A stretch of DNA of 64,000 nucleotides from Haliclystus octoradiatus. Lineage: Eukaryota > Cnidaria > Staurozoa > Stauromedusae > Haliclystidae. Made by a program: the position numbers and the translations under genes. The stretch lies in the NCBI GenBank assembly GCA_916610825.1, contig OU744446.1:17887131-17951130 (forward strand), written 5' to 3'. Numbering within the stretch: the first letter of the stretch is position 1; every line of letters starts with the position of its first letter. Under the pieces are notes generated by a model, which was not told where the DNA came from, did not search any database, and saw only the letters and a program-made list of their open reading frames with translations. Of the stretch, positions 54,315-63,631 are shown one piece after another.

Positions 54315-55208
54315 ATGGAATTCAATTTCAGCGAAAGTGTTGATCAAAAACTTCATTTAATCTTCAAAAAGTTTTTGTACACAAATGGCATATTTCCAAA
54401 AATTGTACACATCTTACGTACCATGCGATTTTGTCAAATGTCGATATTTCAGATAAAAATTACTCCATGTAATAAATACATCTTTAATAAACCATGGAAT
54501 TCAATTTCAGCGAAAGTTTTGATCAAAAACTTCATTTAATCTTCAAAAAGTTTTTGTACACAAATGGCATATTTCCAAAAATTGTACACATCTTATGTAC
54601 CATGGAATTTTGTCAAATGTCGATATTTCAGATAAAAATTACTCCATGTGGTATATACATCTTTAATAAACTATAAAAATCAATTTCAGTGAAAGTTTTG
54701 ATCAAAAACTTCATTTAATTTTCAAAAAGTTTTGTACACAAATGGCATATTTCCAAAAATTGTACACATCTTATGTACCATGGAATTTTGTCAAATGTCG
54801 ATATTTCAGATAAAAATTACTCCATGTGATATATAAATCTTTAACAAATAATGGAATTCAATGTCAGTGAAAGTTTTAATCAAAAAATTCATTCATTCTT
54901 CAAAAAGTTTTTGTACACAAATGGCATATTTCCAAAAAGTGTACACATCTTATGTACCATGCGATGTTGTCAAATGTCGATATTTCAGATAAAAATTACT
55001 CCATGTAATAAATACATCTTTAATAAACTATGGAATTCAATTTCAGCAAAAGTTTTGATCAAAAACTTCATTTAATCTTCAAAAAGTTTTTGTACACAAA
55101 TGGCATATTTCCAAAAAGTGTACACATCTTATGTACCATGCGATTTTGTCAAATGTCGATATTTCAGATAAAAATTACTCCATGTAATAAATAGATCTTT
55201 AATAAACT
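54315..55208. repeat. Five-monomer edge unit (894 bp), copy 1
   Basis: Repeated from 55,209 at an 894-bp offset (5 x 179 minus 1). Both copies share CATGGAATTTTG, AATTTTCAAAAAGTTTTG and the divergent AATGTCAGTG monomer. Confidence 0.88.
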
Positions 55209-55800
55209 ATGGAATTCAATTTCAGCGAAAGTGTTGATCAAAAACTTCGTTTAATCTTCAAAAAGTTTTTGTACACAAATGGCATATTTCCAAAAATTGT
55301 ACACATCTTACGTACCATGCGATTTTGTCAAATGTCGATATTTCAGATAAAAATTACTCCATGTAATAAATACATCTTTAATAAACCATGGAATTCAATT
55401 TCAGCGAAAGTTTTGATCAAAAACTTCATTTAATCTTCAAAAAGTTTTTGTACACAAATGGCATATTTCCAAAAATTGTACACATCTTATGTACCATGGA
55501 ATTTTGTCAAATGTCGATATTTCAGATAAAAATTACTCCATGTGGTATATACATCTTTAATAAACTATAAAAATCAATTTCAGTGAAAGTTTTGATCAAA
55601 AACTTCATTTAATTTTCAAAAAGTTTTGTACACAAATGGCATATTTCCAAAAATTGTACACATCTTATGTACCATGGAATTTTGTGAAATGTCGATATTT
55701 CAGATAAAAATTACTCCATGTGATATATAAATCTTTAACAAATAATGGAATTCAATGTCAGTGAAAGTTTTAATCAAAAAATTCATTCATTCTTCAAAAA
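55209..55800. repeat. Five-monomer edge unit, copy 2, truncated
   Basis: Second copy of 54,315-55,208. It matches through the divergent monomer up to about 55,800, where near-identity stops and the array decays into the flank. Confidence 0.85.
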
Positions 55801-55870
55801 GCTTTGGTACAAATATGGCATGTTCACAAAAACTGCATACGCTATGTCTGGATTGTTGAGATTTTGTCAG

Positions 55871-58199
55871 TGATGAAGTTTTAGTCAAAAAATAATCAGC
55901 TTCAGGACCATAATTAGTGTTTTATAGAAACTGCCGGAAAAAAATTTCAGTTAAACTTTTTGTCAAATGCAGACTCAATCTGCATAAATTATTTCCAAAT
56001 ATATGCCTCATTTGGCAATAATCTTCCAATTAAGTCTATATGATAATTATAGTGTCTAGGGTCAATGCTAAGGACAATGTAGGTATCTAATACATCATCT
56101 TTTCAGCACAATTGCAGTAACTACGTATTACGTTAATGATATATTATATGTATAATCCTAATATATTTCAAAAATTTACTCAAACTGATTTTTGTTGAAT
56201 ACCATATTTGCCGTCTATAATAATTTTAATAAATATCCAAATTCATGATCTCCACCATAAATAAGTTATAAATCTTTGTACTTCCACAATATTAGCTATT
56301 GGTTGACAGTTACATGTAAGTGAACTGTAGTAGCAACTATAGTATATTTGTAAATGAACTGTAGTAGACTAGTAGCAACCATGGTATATTTTATAAAATT
56401 CCACTCTAGTATTGGTTCATTACTTCAATTTTCTGATCTTGTAAATGCCATTTGAAGTAATAGACTACCGGTAATAGAATAAATTTCTAAGAAATGCTAT
56501 TATTGATAGCATTAATAGGTAAAAGCAATCCAATGTTGGTGAATCAAGGCTCTACAAAGACAAATATTAGAACATTGATTATTAACTTATTAAAAATTAT
56601 TGAAACTAGCTGAGCTGATGATTTATGAAAAATTGCTACTGGAAGTGAATAACATCAGTAGTGCTAGGCATCCTGCAGAGTACTATGTCTATATGAATAT
56701 ATCCTACATCGTACATTGGTTAAAAACAAGGTAAAAGTGTTCATAGCATGTTCACAATCAATTTTCTTGTTTGAGTAGCATAAATTACAAGTTATTCAAA
56801 ATTTGAAGTTCCTCTGACATCGGGAAAGGGCTTTTAATGACTTTCTATAGCAATCTGTTTGAACAATTGAAAAATGTGGAAGCTGTGAAAATAGTTGTTT
56901 AGACAAGCGTGTGACCGATTTAAATTAATTTATTCAATTCCAATACATATTTTTGTAACAGCCACTTCAAATTAGAAACTAATCAAAATCAGCGAGAACA
57001 AATAACTGCTAAGTAACAGTTCAGAATCTTCATTGATTGATAATTGATGTTTTGAAAAGCATTTAATTGTTTACGCATATGTTATATGAATGTGTAAACT
57101 CTTTTTTTATAAAACATTCAACTACAGTGAAAACAAATACTTGGCATACTTTCTAAAGGTTGATTAAAATATCTTTTATCAGACGTACGTAAATATTGTG
57201 GTGACCTCAGTATTGTGACAAACTTTCTATTGTAATATTGCACACGTTATGTTGCTGTTAAATTGAATGTTGTATCTATTTTGTAATCACTCTCTTTTCT
57301 GATGGTTTGAGGCCATACTTTGAATCACGCTTATAAGTAATGATTGAAAGGTTAGCCTATAGCTATTGGACATACACATACCTCATTTGCTTTTCTTGGA
57401 CATCTTGGTTTGATTATGACAATTGATTTGCATTTGAGTTTTAGTAAGTTAGTTGGCAACCAGGATTTTCTTTACCTATTCATATTATAAGATTAACTCC
57501 CCAAAGCATTTACAACAGCGTTACTATCTGCTTATTGCACGAGGAAATTGCTAGGCGGAGCTAAACACTCTGGCGCTAAGCTAGATCAAACTAATTCCAT
57601 CGAAGTAGTTGTATGCCAAGGCCATTGCCTTCGGTTTGGTTTTTTAATTTACCAACGTTTGAAAGGTGACACTCATAAATCGAATAAAATAAAATAAATC
57701 AAGACCAGTAAAAATATAGAACAGCAATAATAAAAGTTATCTTTGTGAACCACAACTATACCAATATAGCCATCCAAACTTGTCAAATTGTTTTGACAAA
57801 TCATACAAATTTATATCGAAGGAATAAAACTAAAATGGACGCCAAGATGGAGAATCTGAAATAATAGCCTCTATCCTGAATTCTATTTTGTGAAAGTGAG
57901 ATTTGCAAAACATATTGTTGGCGCCGCGCAAAAAAATTACAGAATTATTTGCTGAACATAAATAGGAAATATCATTGCTCTAAGGCCAACTAAATAATAT
58001 GAAATATGAATATGATGCGCCGCTATTAGTAATAAGTCCAAGGTAATAACATAAGGTTTTGAAGATAAAATTCAAACTTGAACATTAACCTTAATCTAGC
58101 CTTTTTTGACTAGGTAGTATTAGATGATGCCATTAAACTGTATTAAGACTATCCATATGTTGTCAGTTTGTCAATGTAATTGCATGTGACATGCGGCAG
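55871..58199. other. AT-rich flank without recognisable genes
   Basis: About 2.3 kb with no long open frame and no recognised RNA gene. It holds an imperfect short tandem duplication at 56,315-56,348 and 56,349-56,390 (units with GAACTGTAGTAG and GTATATT). Nothing else is supported. Confidence 0.6.
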
Positions 58200-58520
58200 A
58201 AGCATTTTAAGGCTTCGAAGAGCAACTGAGCAACCGGATCTTTAAATACGTTGCGATATCTGAAGCAAAAGTCGATATTTAAAATGTTTCATCAACGTTG
58301 CTTCAGCGTTGCGAATTAGATCTACTCTCATTAAAATTATTACATTGCAGCAGCGTTGCAACTACGGACAAAGTAACGTCGGAAGAGCTACCTATTTCGC
58401 AACTTCCGTGCAACGTTGAGAAAAGGTAGCATATGGTAGCAAAGACGTTGCACAACTTGCAACCTCAAAACAACTATTGAACAACGTTGTTGCTACGTAG
58501 TGTGCCTGCTGGGTAACGAT
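58200..58520. repeat. GTTGC/GCAAC-dense patch, possible MITE fragment
   Basis: More than a dozen GTTGC or GCAAC words lie within about 300 bp, several as CAACGTTGC or its inverse, for example GCAACGTTGAG and GAACAACGTTGTTGC. The patch ends at GTGTGCCTGCTGGGTAAC near 58,500. Dense short subterminal motifs of both orientations are typical of non-autonomous DNA transposons. I found no matching opposite terminus, so the element type is open. Confidence 0.5.
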
Positions 58521-58935
58521 CAATGACATAGAGCAAGCAGATTTACAAGGCCTTCAAAGAGCAAACACTTGGATAAAAATGTACATAGAAATAAGAAACG
58601 GAAGATAACCGGAAAAAATCAAATTACCGTCAGTATAGTAGTAATAGCTCACTATATTGATTAAGTAAACTCACAGTTAGATTTATCAATGTACACATAA
58701 AGTTGATAAAATTAAGAAATTATGTAAATTTTAGCCTTGTACTCATTTAAGATGTGCTTGCCATAGTATGGCAAAGAGGGCACGTGACAATACTATACTA
58801 TACTACTACCCTGCACTCTCTACCCATTCCCTGCAACTTCGTCTCTACTCAATCCGAATGAGCTACGCCAACCGACGACAACTCATGAAACAGAAATGAA
58901 TTTATACTCGACCGAGTGGTTATCACGTGACTTGA

Positions 58936-58953
58936 CCCTAACCCTAACCCTAA
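58936..58953. repeat. Short interstitial telomeric repeat, (CCCTAA)x3
   Basis: Three perfect CCCTAA units, the complement of TTAGGG. The tract is only 18 bp, too short to be a telomere end, and lies just before the 17-bp tandem repeat. Confidence 0.85.
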
Positions 58954-58955
58954 AC

Positions 58956-59000
58956 GGGTGGATCACGTGATCGGGTGGATCACGTGATCGGGTGGATCAC
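58956..59000. repeat. 17-bp tandem repeat containing CACGTG
   Basis: Unit GGGTGGATCACGTGATC in two full copies (58,956-58,972 and 58,973-58,989) and a partial third to 59,000. Each unit holds GATCACGTGATC, a 12-bp palindrome with an E-box core. Another ATCACGTGA lies upstream at about 58,922. Confidence 0.9.
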
Positions 59001-59038
59001 GCCTCGTGTTCACCCAAATAGACCAAATGCAAACGAGA

Positions 59039-59076
59039 CAGGGATGCGCTTGATGGCCAGGGATGCGCTTCATGGG
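59039..59076. repeat. 19-bp tandem duplication
   Basis: CAGGGATGCGCTTGATGGC is followed directly by a near copy in which the TGATGGC part reads TCATGGG. Confidence 0.8.
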
Positions 59077-59639
59077 TTTGTTAATAAAAATCTGCTACGA
59101 CGATAGGAGTTAAATGTCATATATATGTTGAAACGTGGCCTATGACGGTAATTAATATTCGTTGCTAGCGGTGGTACAAAAACATTTTTTTCATTTTCCA
59201 AAAAAGGACAGATTGATTATTTCTATCTCTGAAAATATACTTTGGTTTGAGTTGACTACGAATGCAGGATAGAGCTTCAACGAATGCAATATCTGATATT
59301 TGCGGGGAAGAATGCTGCTGGACGCTATATGGAGGCCCATTTGATTCCACGCAGCCCCCCCGCTTCAAGTTTGCTTCAAACGGGCCGTGGTATAATGTTG
59401 TATCAGTGTATGCTCCCATGGGGCCTGGGGGTAACACAAGCTATGCCCCAAAAATCCTGTAAATGCTACCCAAAACGTTCCAGAAATCTCACAAAAAGAA
59501 GTTCGTCAAATTTCCTTCTTTCGCCTCTAACATATTTTCTACACAAGGAAGTTGAGAAGGAACCCCACAGATCACGCCACCAGCCAAAGAAACTTGTAAA
59601 TAGCAATTCGCGATACAAAACATCATGAAAAGATACACC
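59077..59639. other. Intergenic sequence, no supported gene
   Basis: Overlapping open frames of 66-114 codons occur on both strands here (about 59,165-59,628). They overlap each other, have unremarkable composition and match no domain I know. No feature is called. Confidence 0.5.
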
Positions 59640-60010
59640 TTGCCCATATATAGCCCCGTCAGCACTTCTCCTTCAGTTGCGTGAAGGATGTCATGCAGTG
59701 ATTGTGAAGCATACGACTTTGATCTCTCGGAATGACCTAAAAAGACATCTGACGTTGATGAGCAATAGCAGATTGAAGCAGAAGCGGAAAGTTTCCCGAG
59801 CTCATCAATTTACGGTACGTTGATTGGGCCAGTGTTTCGATGAAGACGAGTCTATAGAATGGACTGTGGTTGAGAGAACCCCGGATAACCCACGTTTCAA
59901 ATGCGTATAGTAGAATAGGCTCTATCGTGTGTCTGAAAAGTCGTAACTTAATTAACGTCAGTGTTACCAGTCTTACCATCGGATGCCCAAAATTTGTTCA
60001 GGCCTCTAAT
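59640..60010 (-). pseudogene. LINE reverse transcriptase C-terminal fragment
   Basis: The minus-strand translation from about 59,980 contains KLRLFRHTIEPILLYAFETW, the block found after the catalytic core of many non-LTR retrotransposon RTs (usual form KxRLFxxxVExxLLYGSETW). The frame stops near 59,737. A shifted frame then carries HSERSKSYASQSLHDIL, matching the position of the downstream GH-x-RS-K block of the same families. Just upstream a further fragment reads LNKFWASDGK. At least one frameshift is present and there is no catalytic core, so this is a dead 3' fragment. The clade cannot be fixed from this piece. Confidence 0.7.
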
Positions 60011-60480
60011 GGCTGGTCACGCCCGGTCTCTACGATGGGTTAGACCATCTGAAGATGGTGGAAGTACACAGAACCTACTGGCACTTGAGCGACTCCGCGC
60101 CTTATATGTCACCATTTGATATAACAAGGTGTGCCTGTCCTATATGCCTAAAGAAAAATCTATCGTCTTATAGATGTTGATTGTCAAGACTACAGTTTTA
60201 CCAGCTTACTGAACTAGCTTACATCACAGGCCACAACTCATTCATGAATGAAAATAAGCGAACATCTTTAAAAACGTCCTGTGAAAAGCTATTGTATTAT
60301 GGATTAATTTTGCTTTGAATCGCCAAGAAAAAGTATTACATTTCAGGCAATACACTATTTTATCAGGTTTTTAAATAAATAATTGTGATGGATGAGTTTG
60401 GAGGAAAAAATCTTAGGATTGTGGAAAGCATGGACACTATTTAATTAACTAAGCTGTTTTCCAATTACTTTAACATTTTT
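60011..60480. other. Intergenic sequence, nothing recognised
   Basis: About 470 bp of AT-rich sequence between the LINE fragment and the minisatellite. No frame, RNA gene or clear repeat is visible. Confidence 0.5.
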
Positions 60481-60505
60481 CCATTTTCTAATACATATGA
60501 TATAA

Positions 60506-60690
60506 CGGTCGGTCACCAAAAAAGTCTAACACCTGGTCACCGTTTTCGTAGGAAGTCACCGTCATGGCTGACTTGTCATGGTCACCGTTTTTGTAGCCAG
60601 TCACCGTCACCGGTCCCCGTCATGGTCACCATTTTCGTAGCCAGTCACGGTCATAGTCATGGTCATGGTCACCGTTTTCGTAGGACCCTA
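60506..60690. repeat. Degenerate GTCACCG minisatellite
   Basis: The motif GGTCACCGTTTTCGTAG recurs at 60,535, 60,580, 60,624 and 60,667 with small changes (ATTTTCG, TTTTTG). It alternates with AGTCACCGTCA and GTCATGGTCATGGTCA variants. Spacing is about 43-45 bp. This is non-coding tandem repeat sequence. Confidence 0.85.
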
Positions 60691-61014
60691 TCTCGACACA
60701 AAATGTTTGCACAATTTCCCGAAAGTTGTTAAGCTATAATACACATATTTTTAATGAGAAACCGTTGAAATGAATATGAACATATAATGCTGTGCATTAT
60801 TTGCTCATTTTTCATTCTTGCACTTCATCCATATAGTCATGCTATAACGATACTTATCATACTTTTCCGCGACTGTCGCATTAACTTTATCGGTTTGAAA
60901 CTCTCCAATTTTTTACTGCAGTTAGTCAATTTGTCAATGCAAAAACAGTTACTAAAACCTTTTTTCCTCAAACGTTATCAAATAGTGTTATCGCTAACTA
61001 GTTTTTCAACCTAA
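60691..61014. other. Intergenic sequence, no supported gene
   Basis: An open frame of 75 codons (60,787-61,014) is hydrophobic and AT-driven, with no recognised domain. Nothing else is seen. Confidence 0.45.
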
Positions 61015-61310
61015 AAATCCGTATGGCACTAATAATGTATTATCAGGAACGCGTTGTTCTGTTATCAAATCACTAAAAGCAAACATATCTTCTATGGTAT
61101 ACTCATTTATCGAGAGTGGCTTTAGTTTCTCATCAAGCCATTTGGCCAATTTATAATTATACCCATTCAACGGTGACAATACAGGACGCATTTCTAGTTC
61201 TTTCTTATGCGTCTTTGGAAGACCAAATAGATGAGCCAAGCGTAGCAACTCTCAAGGTGATCAAAACATTTTATATAGATCATTCTCGAATGCCTGCTTT
61301 GCTTTAATTC
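61015..61310 (-). pseudogene. Penelope-like RT, 5' part, inverted
   Basis: The minus-strand translation carries FENDLYKMF, then two stops, then GLPKTHKKELEMRPVLSP, NYKLAKWLDEKLKPLS and EDMFAFSDLI. This is the block order of the N-terminal RT region of Penelope-like elements (usual GLPKxHK and RPIxS). Homology ends at a Tyr codon at 61,021-61,023, exactly before the Asp of the expected DVxSLFTNVPL block. That block appears on the opposite strand at 62,144. In-frame stops upstream show decay. I infer it is the displaced 5' half of the element at 62,144-63,560. Confidence 0.85.
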
Positions 61311-62143
61311 ATTGTGAAATACTATTATTTTTGACTTTTCGAATTTGGAAAATACCGAGAAATAAATAAATACTACACCTGTAATGAAATTAATTTATGG
61401 CACTTTCATTTTCATCTTATTAAAGTAGCTCATGAAAATTGCTTTGTAACTAAACATACCTGGCTCAACTTCAAATTGTTCTAATCCAATACATTCTTGG
61501 CTATTTCATTTTCTTTCTATTAAATGGATCATCAAAATTGCTTCTTTTTACTAAAGAAATAATGTAGTCAGATGATGCGCTGCTTTGCTAAATAACGAAT
61601 CCTGTTGCTGTTTGATCTGTCTCCCCTGATTTTAGTGGTCGAGAAGGTATTTTTTGATGATTTGTAGGGTTGCTTAATATTGACATAAAGCTGGCACTGA
61701 GAAGATACTAAAAGGAGCGGCAGGAACGTCATTATACTCCAACTCCTGTTGTTCAGCGTTGTTCAACTGCAGACAGCATCACAAACAGCGTTTCTACAAA
61801 ACATATATGCCTGCTGTCTCCTGGGAGAACCTATAAATGCAGAATAAATGCAGTACATAAGCCGGAATTAATAAAGGCATACAACAGCTATATTAATCTG
61901 ATGGTCTCCCGAGACCAACCTATACAATTCAAGCAGTCAGTGTAGTCGTCATTATCGCTATCTTAAACCTTGTTCATTTTCGTAGCAGGAAAGTAAGGGC
62001 GTGTGGATTCAGAGAGAGACACATATTAAGAATTAGCTAGAGGTCCTTTACTATCTTATCCCTTGATAAATATTTGAAAATTTTTTCTATACTAGTGATG
62101 TTCCATGTATCGGATTTTCGATATATCGGGTCCCGATACCGAT
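61311..62143. other. Sequence between the two Penelope halves
   Basis: About 830 bp without an open frame. It includes an imperfect duplication of about 58 bp (61,398-61,454 and 61,498-61,555, with TTTCATTTTC and CAAAATTGCTT blocks) and, at 62,091-62,143, a TATCG-rich stretch with TATATCGGGTCCCGATACC. It may include decayed 5' Penelope sequence in inverted orientation, but I could not recognise any. Confidence 0.4.
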
Positions 62144-62990
62144 GACGTAAAGTCACTATTTACAAATGTTCCCCTGGATGAGACGATTAATCTGATTGTT
62201 TGCGTTTACAGATAACTGGTTCAATGAGACACATGACCTAAACTTGAATGAAAAGACCTACACGATTTACTGGTAATTAGTATAAAATATCAGCTATTCC
62301 AGTTTAACCAGCAATTGTATGAACAATTTTATGGCGTGGCCATGGGTCTCCCTTGGGCCCTCTTCTGGCTAATGTATCCGTGTGTCACATTGAAAAGAGG
62401 TTTTTAAATGAATACTCATTACAACTATCCTATAGACGGTATGTAGATGAAATTCTAGTTTTTCTTAATAGCCATACCGAGGCAGAAAGGTTTATATCTA
62501 TTTTAAATAACATTCATCCATCCTTGTCCTTTACAATGGAAATGGAGAATAGAAATCGTTTGTCTTTTGTTGGAATATCAATTTTAAAGCTCGAAAACAG
62601 TTTTGAAACTAGTATTCACCGAAAATCAACTGAAAACGGTTAACTTCTTCATTCTTCATTACCAGAGCCATGTCGACCAACGCTATAAGATAGGACTTTT
62701 AAAAACAATGATAAATGATAAACCGTGCAACGTGCTTATGCTCCTCTGAACGTCTTTTTAACGAAGAGTGTGTAAATATAAAACTTATTTTTAACCAACC
62801 TAAATATCCAGATTCCCTTTTAAATTCTATTTTATGTAAATTTAATTTGATTCCAAATTTTAATGATGATAAAAATGTTTCAAACACTTTAAATAATGTA
62901 GATGATAAAACTGTAAATATTATATTACCTTTTAAAGAACAGCGATCTGCCGATCATGTACGGAAAGAACTTCAGCTTAAATTTTAGACC
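62144..62990 (+). pseudogene. Penelope-like RT, 3' part, frameshifted
   Basis: Reverse transcriptase of a Penelope-like retroelement, read in several frames. It starts with DVKSLFTNVPLDETINLI at 62,144, shifts to a frame with DNWFNETHDLNLNEKTY, then QLYEQFYGVAMG, then after a one-base deletion near 62,350 GPLLANVSVCHIEKRF. The catalytic box at 62,440-62,451 reads YVDE instead of the usual YVDD, so the second metal-binding Asp is lost. It continues with ILNNIHPSLSF and SFETSIHRKST, stops near 62,643, then runs on with RYKIGLLKTMIN and, in another frame, CSSERLFNEECV to LPFKEQRSADHVRKEL at about 62,985. The multiple frameshifts and catalytic loss make it a pseudogene. The endonuclease domain follows directly. 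Confidence 0.9.
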
Positions 62991-63029
62991 TGTTTTTGAA
63001 AGTGCAAAATTATCGATGATCTCATATAG

Positions 63030-63353
63030 GGTGAGGAAAAACCCAAGATTTTAAATCAACAAAGCGTAGTGTACCAATTTAAGTGTGGTTTGTGTGAAGC
63101 AACCTATGTCGGTTTTGCTTGCCGGCATCTACACGAACGCGTTAAAGAGCATGCAAGACAATCTTCTGCTGTTGGTCGACATTTAAAAAATGCACACGGT
63201 CTCGCCCCTAAGGAAGTCGGTAATCAATTCTCCATTCTACGTCACTGCAAGGACAAATTCGATTGTTTGCTCTATGAAATGATTTTCATTAGAGAGCTGA
63301 ATCCTTGCCCGAATGGACAATCTGATTCAATAAGATCAAAAATATTTTCGTAA
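63030..63353 (+). pseudogene. Penelope-like GIY-YIG endonuclease domain
   Basis: C-terminal nuclease of the same element, 108 codons open from just after a stop at 63,027. It reads KPKILNQQSVVYQFKCGLCEA, so the GIY position is VVY, and ATYVG supplies the YIG part 13 residues on. RHLHERVKEH carries the conserved Arg, and LLYEMIFIREL the catalytic Glu. CGLC plus the HLHERVKEH histidines match the CCHH zinc-binding pattern of Penelope endonucleases. The domain ends with a natural-looking stop after SDSIRSKIFS. It is locally intact but separated from the RT by at least two frameshifts, so no full protein can be made. Confidence 0.9.
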
Positions 63354-63631
63354 ATTTCATCCCCAAGGATTCATTTTTATTATTATAGCTATTTATTATG
63401 TAAAAACTATAAATTAGATTACTTTTTTACCTTGTATGTAACTTGCGAATGGGCTCAGTTGAGAACCTGAAACGTTGTTCTTCATTAATAAATCTATTTG
63501 CTGTTAGCTATTGCGTCAAATCATTGTCTAAGGAGACTCTTATTAAACTTTATTGAATTATATCGACAATAAATCAATGGCGGTTCTGTATCGGATCGGA
63601 TCGATTTTAAGAAAGTTAAGATCGAACAGAT
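63354..63631 (+). other. Penelope-like 3' untranslated region and flank
   Basis: AT-rich tail after the endonuclease stop. It includes AATGGGCTCAGTTGAGAACC and CTGAAACGTTGTTCTTC near 63,450-63,480, placed like the conserved 3' tail of some Penelope elements. The element probably ends near 63,560. The following CAATGGCGGTTCTGTATCGG starts other sequence. No hammerhead ribozyme core could be assembled by eye. Confidence 0.45.

Larger units (their letters stand above)
51441..55870. repeat. 179-bp satellite array, segment 3 with decaying right edge
   Basis: About 25 monomers continuing the array after the DNA transposon. Up to about 54,670 they are ordinary. From 54,673 on, monomers carry TATAAAAATC, AATTTTCAAAAAG, AACAAATAATGG, AATGTCAGTG and TTAATCAAAAAATTCATTC. 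The last recognisable unit, after about 55,800, has many substitutions but still shows GTACAAATATGGCAT and GAGATTTTGTCAG. Weak echoes such as AAATTTCAGTTAAAC at about 55,940 suggest still older monomers beyond. Confidence 0.95.

Noticed and set aside
70-55570. Roughly 150 open frames of 60-120 codons, one per satellite monomer
   Set aside because: They arise because the monomer lacks stops in one phase. The unit is not a multiple of three, subtypes differ by replacements, and indels are tolerated. Nothing suggests translation.
1-55870. CRISPR-like regular repetition
   Set aside because: There are no unique spacers: the whole 179-bp unit repeats end to end, and the context is eukaryotic.
1-55870. 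CENP-B box in the satellite monomer
   Set aside because: No match to the conserved box bases in the monomer on either strand by eye.
59165-59628. Three overlapping frames on both strands (66-114 codons)
   Set aside because: Mutually overlapping, no recognised domain, and no neighbouring gene signals.
60787-61014. 75-codon hydrophobic frame
   Set aside because: AT-driven composition, no family resemblance and no context.
61116-61307. 63-codon plus-strand frame
   Set aside because: Antisense shadow of the inverted Penelope RT fragment.
62699-62887. 62-codon minus-strand frame
   Set aside because: Antisense shadow of the Penelope RT remnant on the plus strand.
63354-63560. Hammerhead ribozyme in the Penelope 3' tail
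   Set aside because: CTGAAAC is present, but I could not find the paired CTGATGA core with closing stems.
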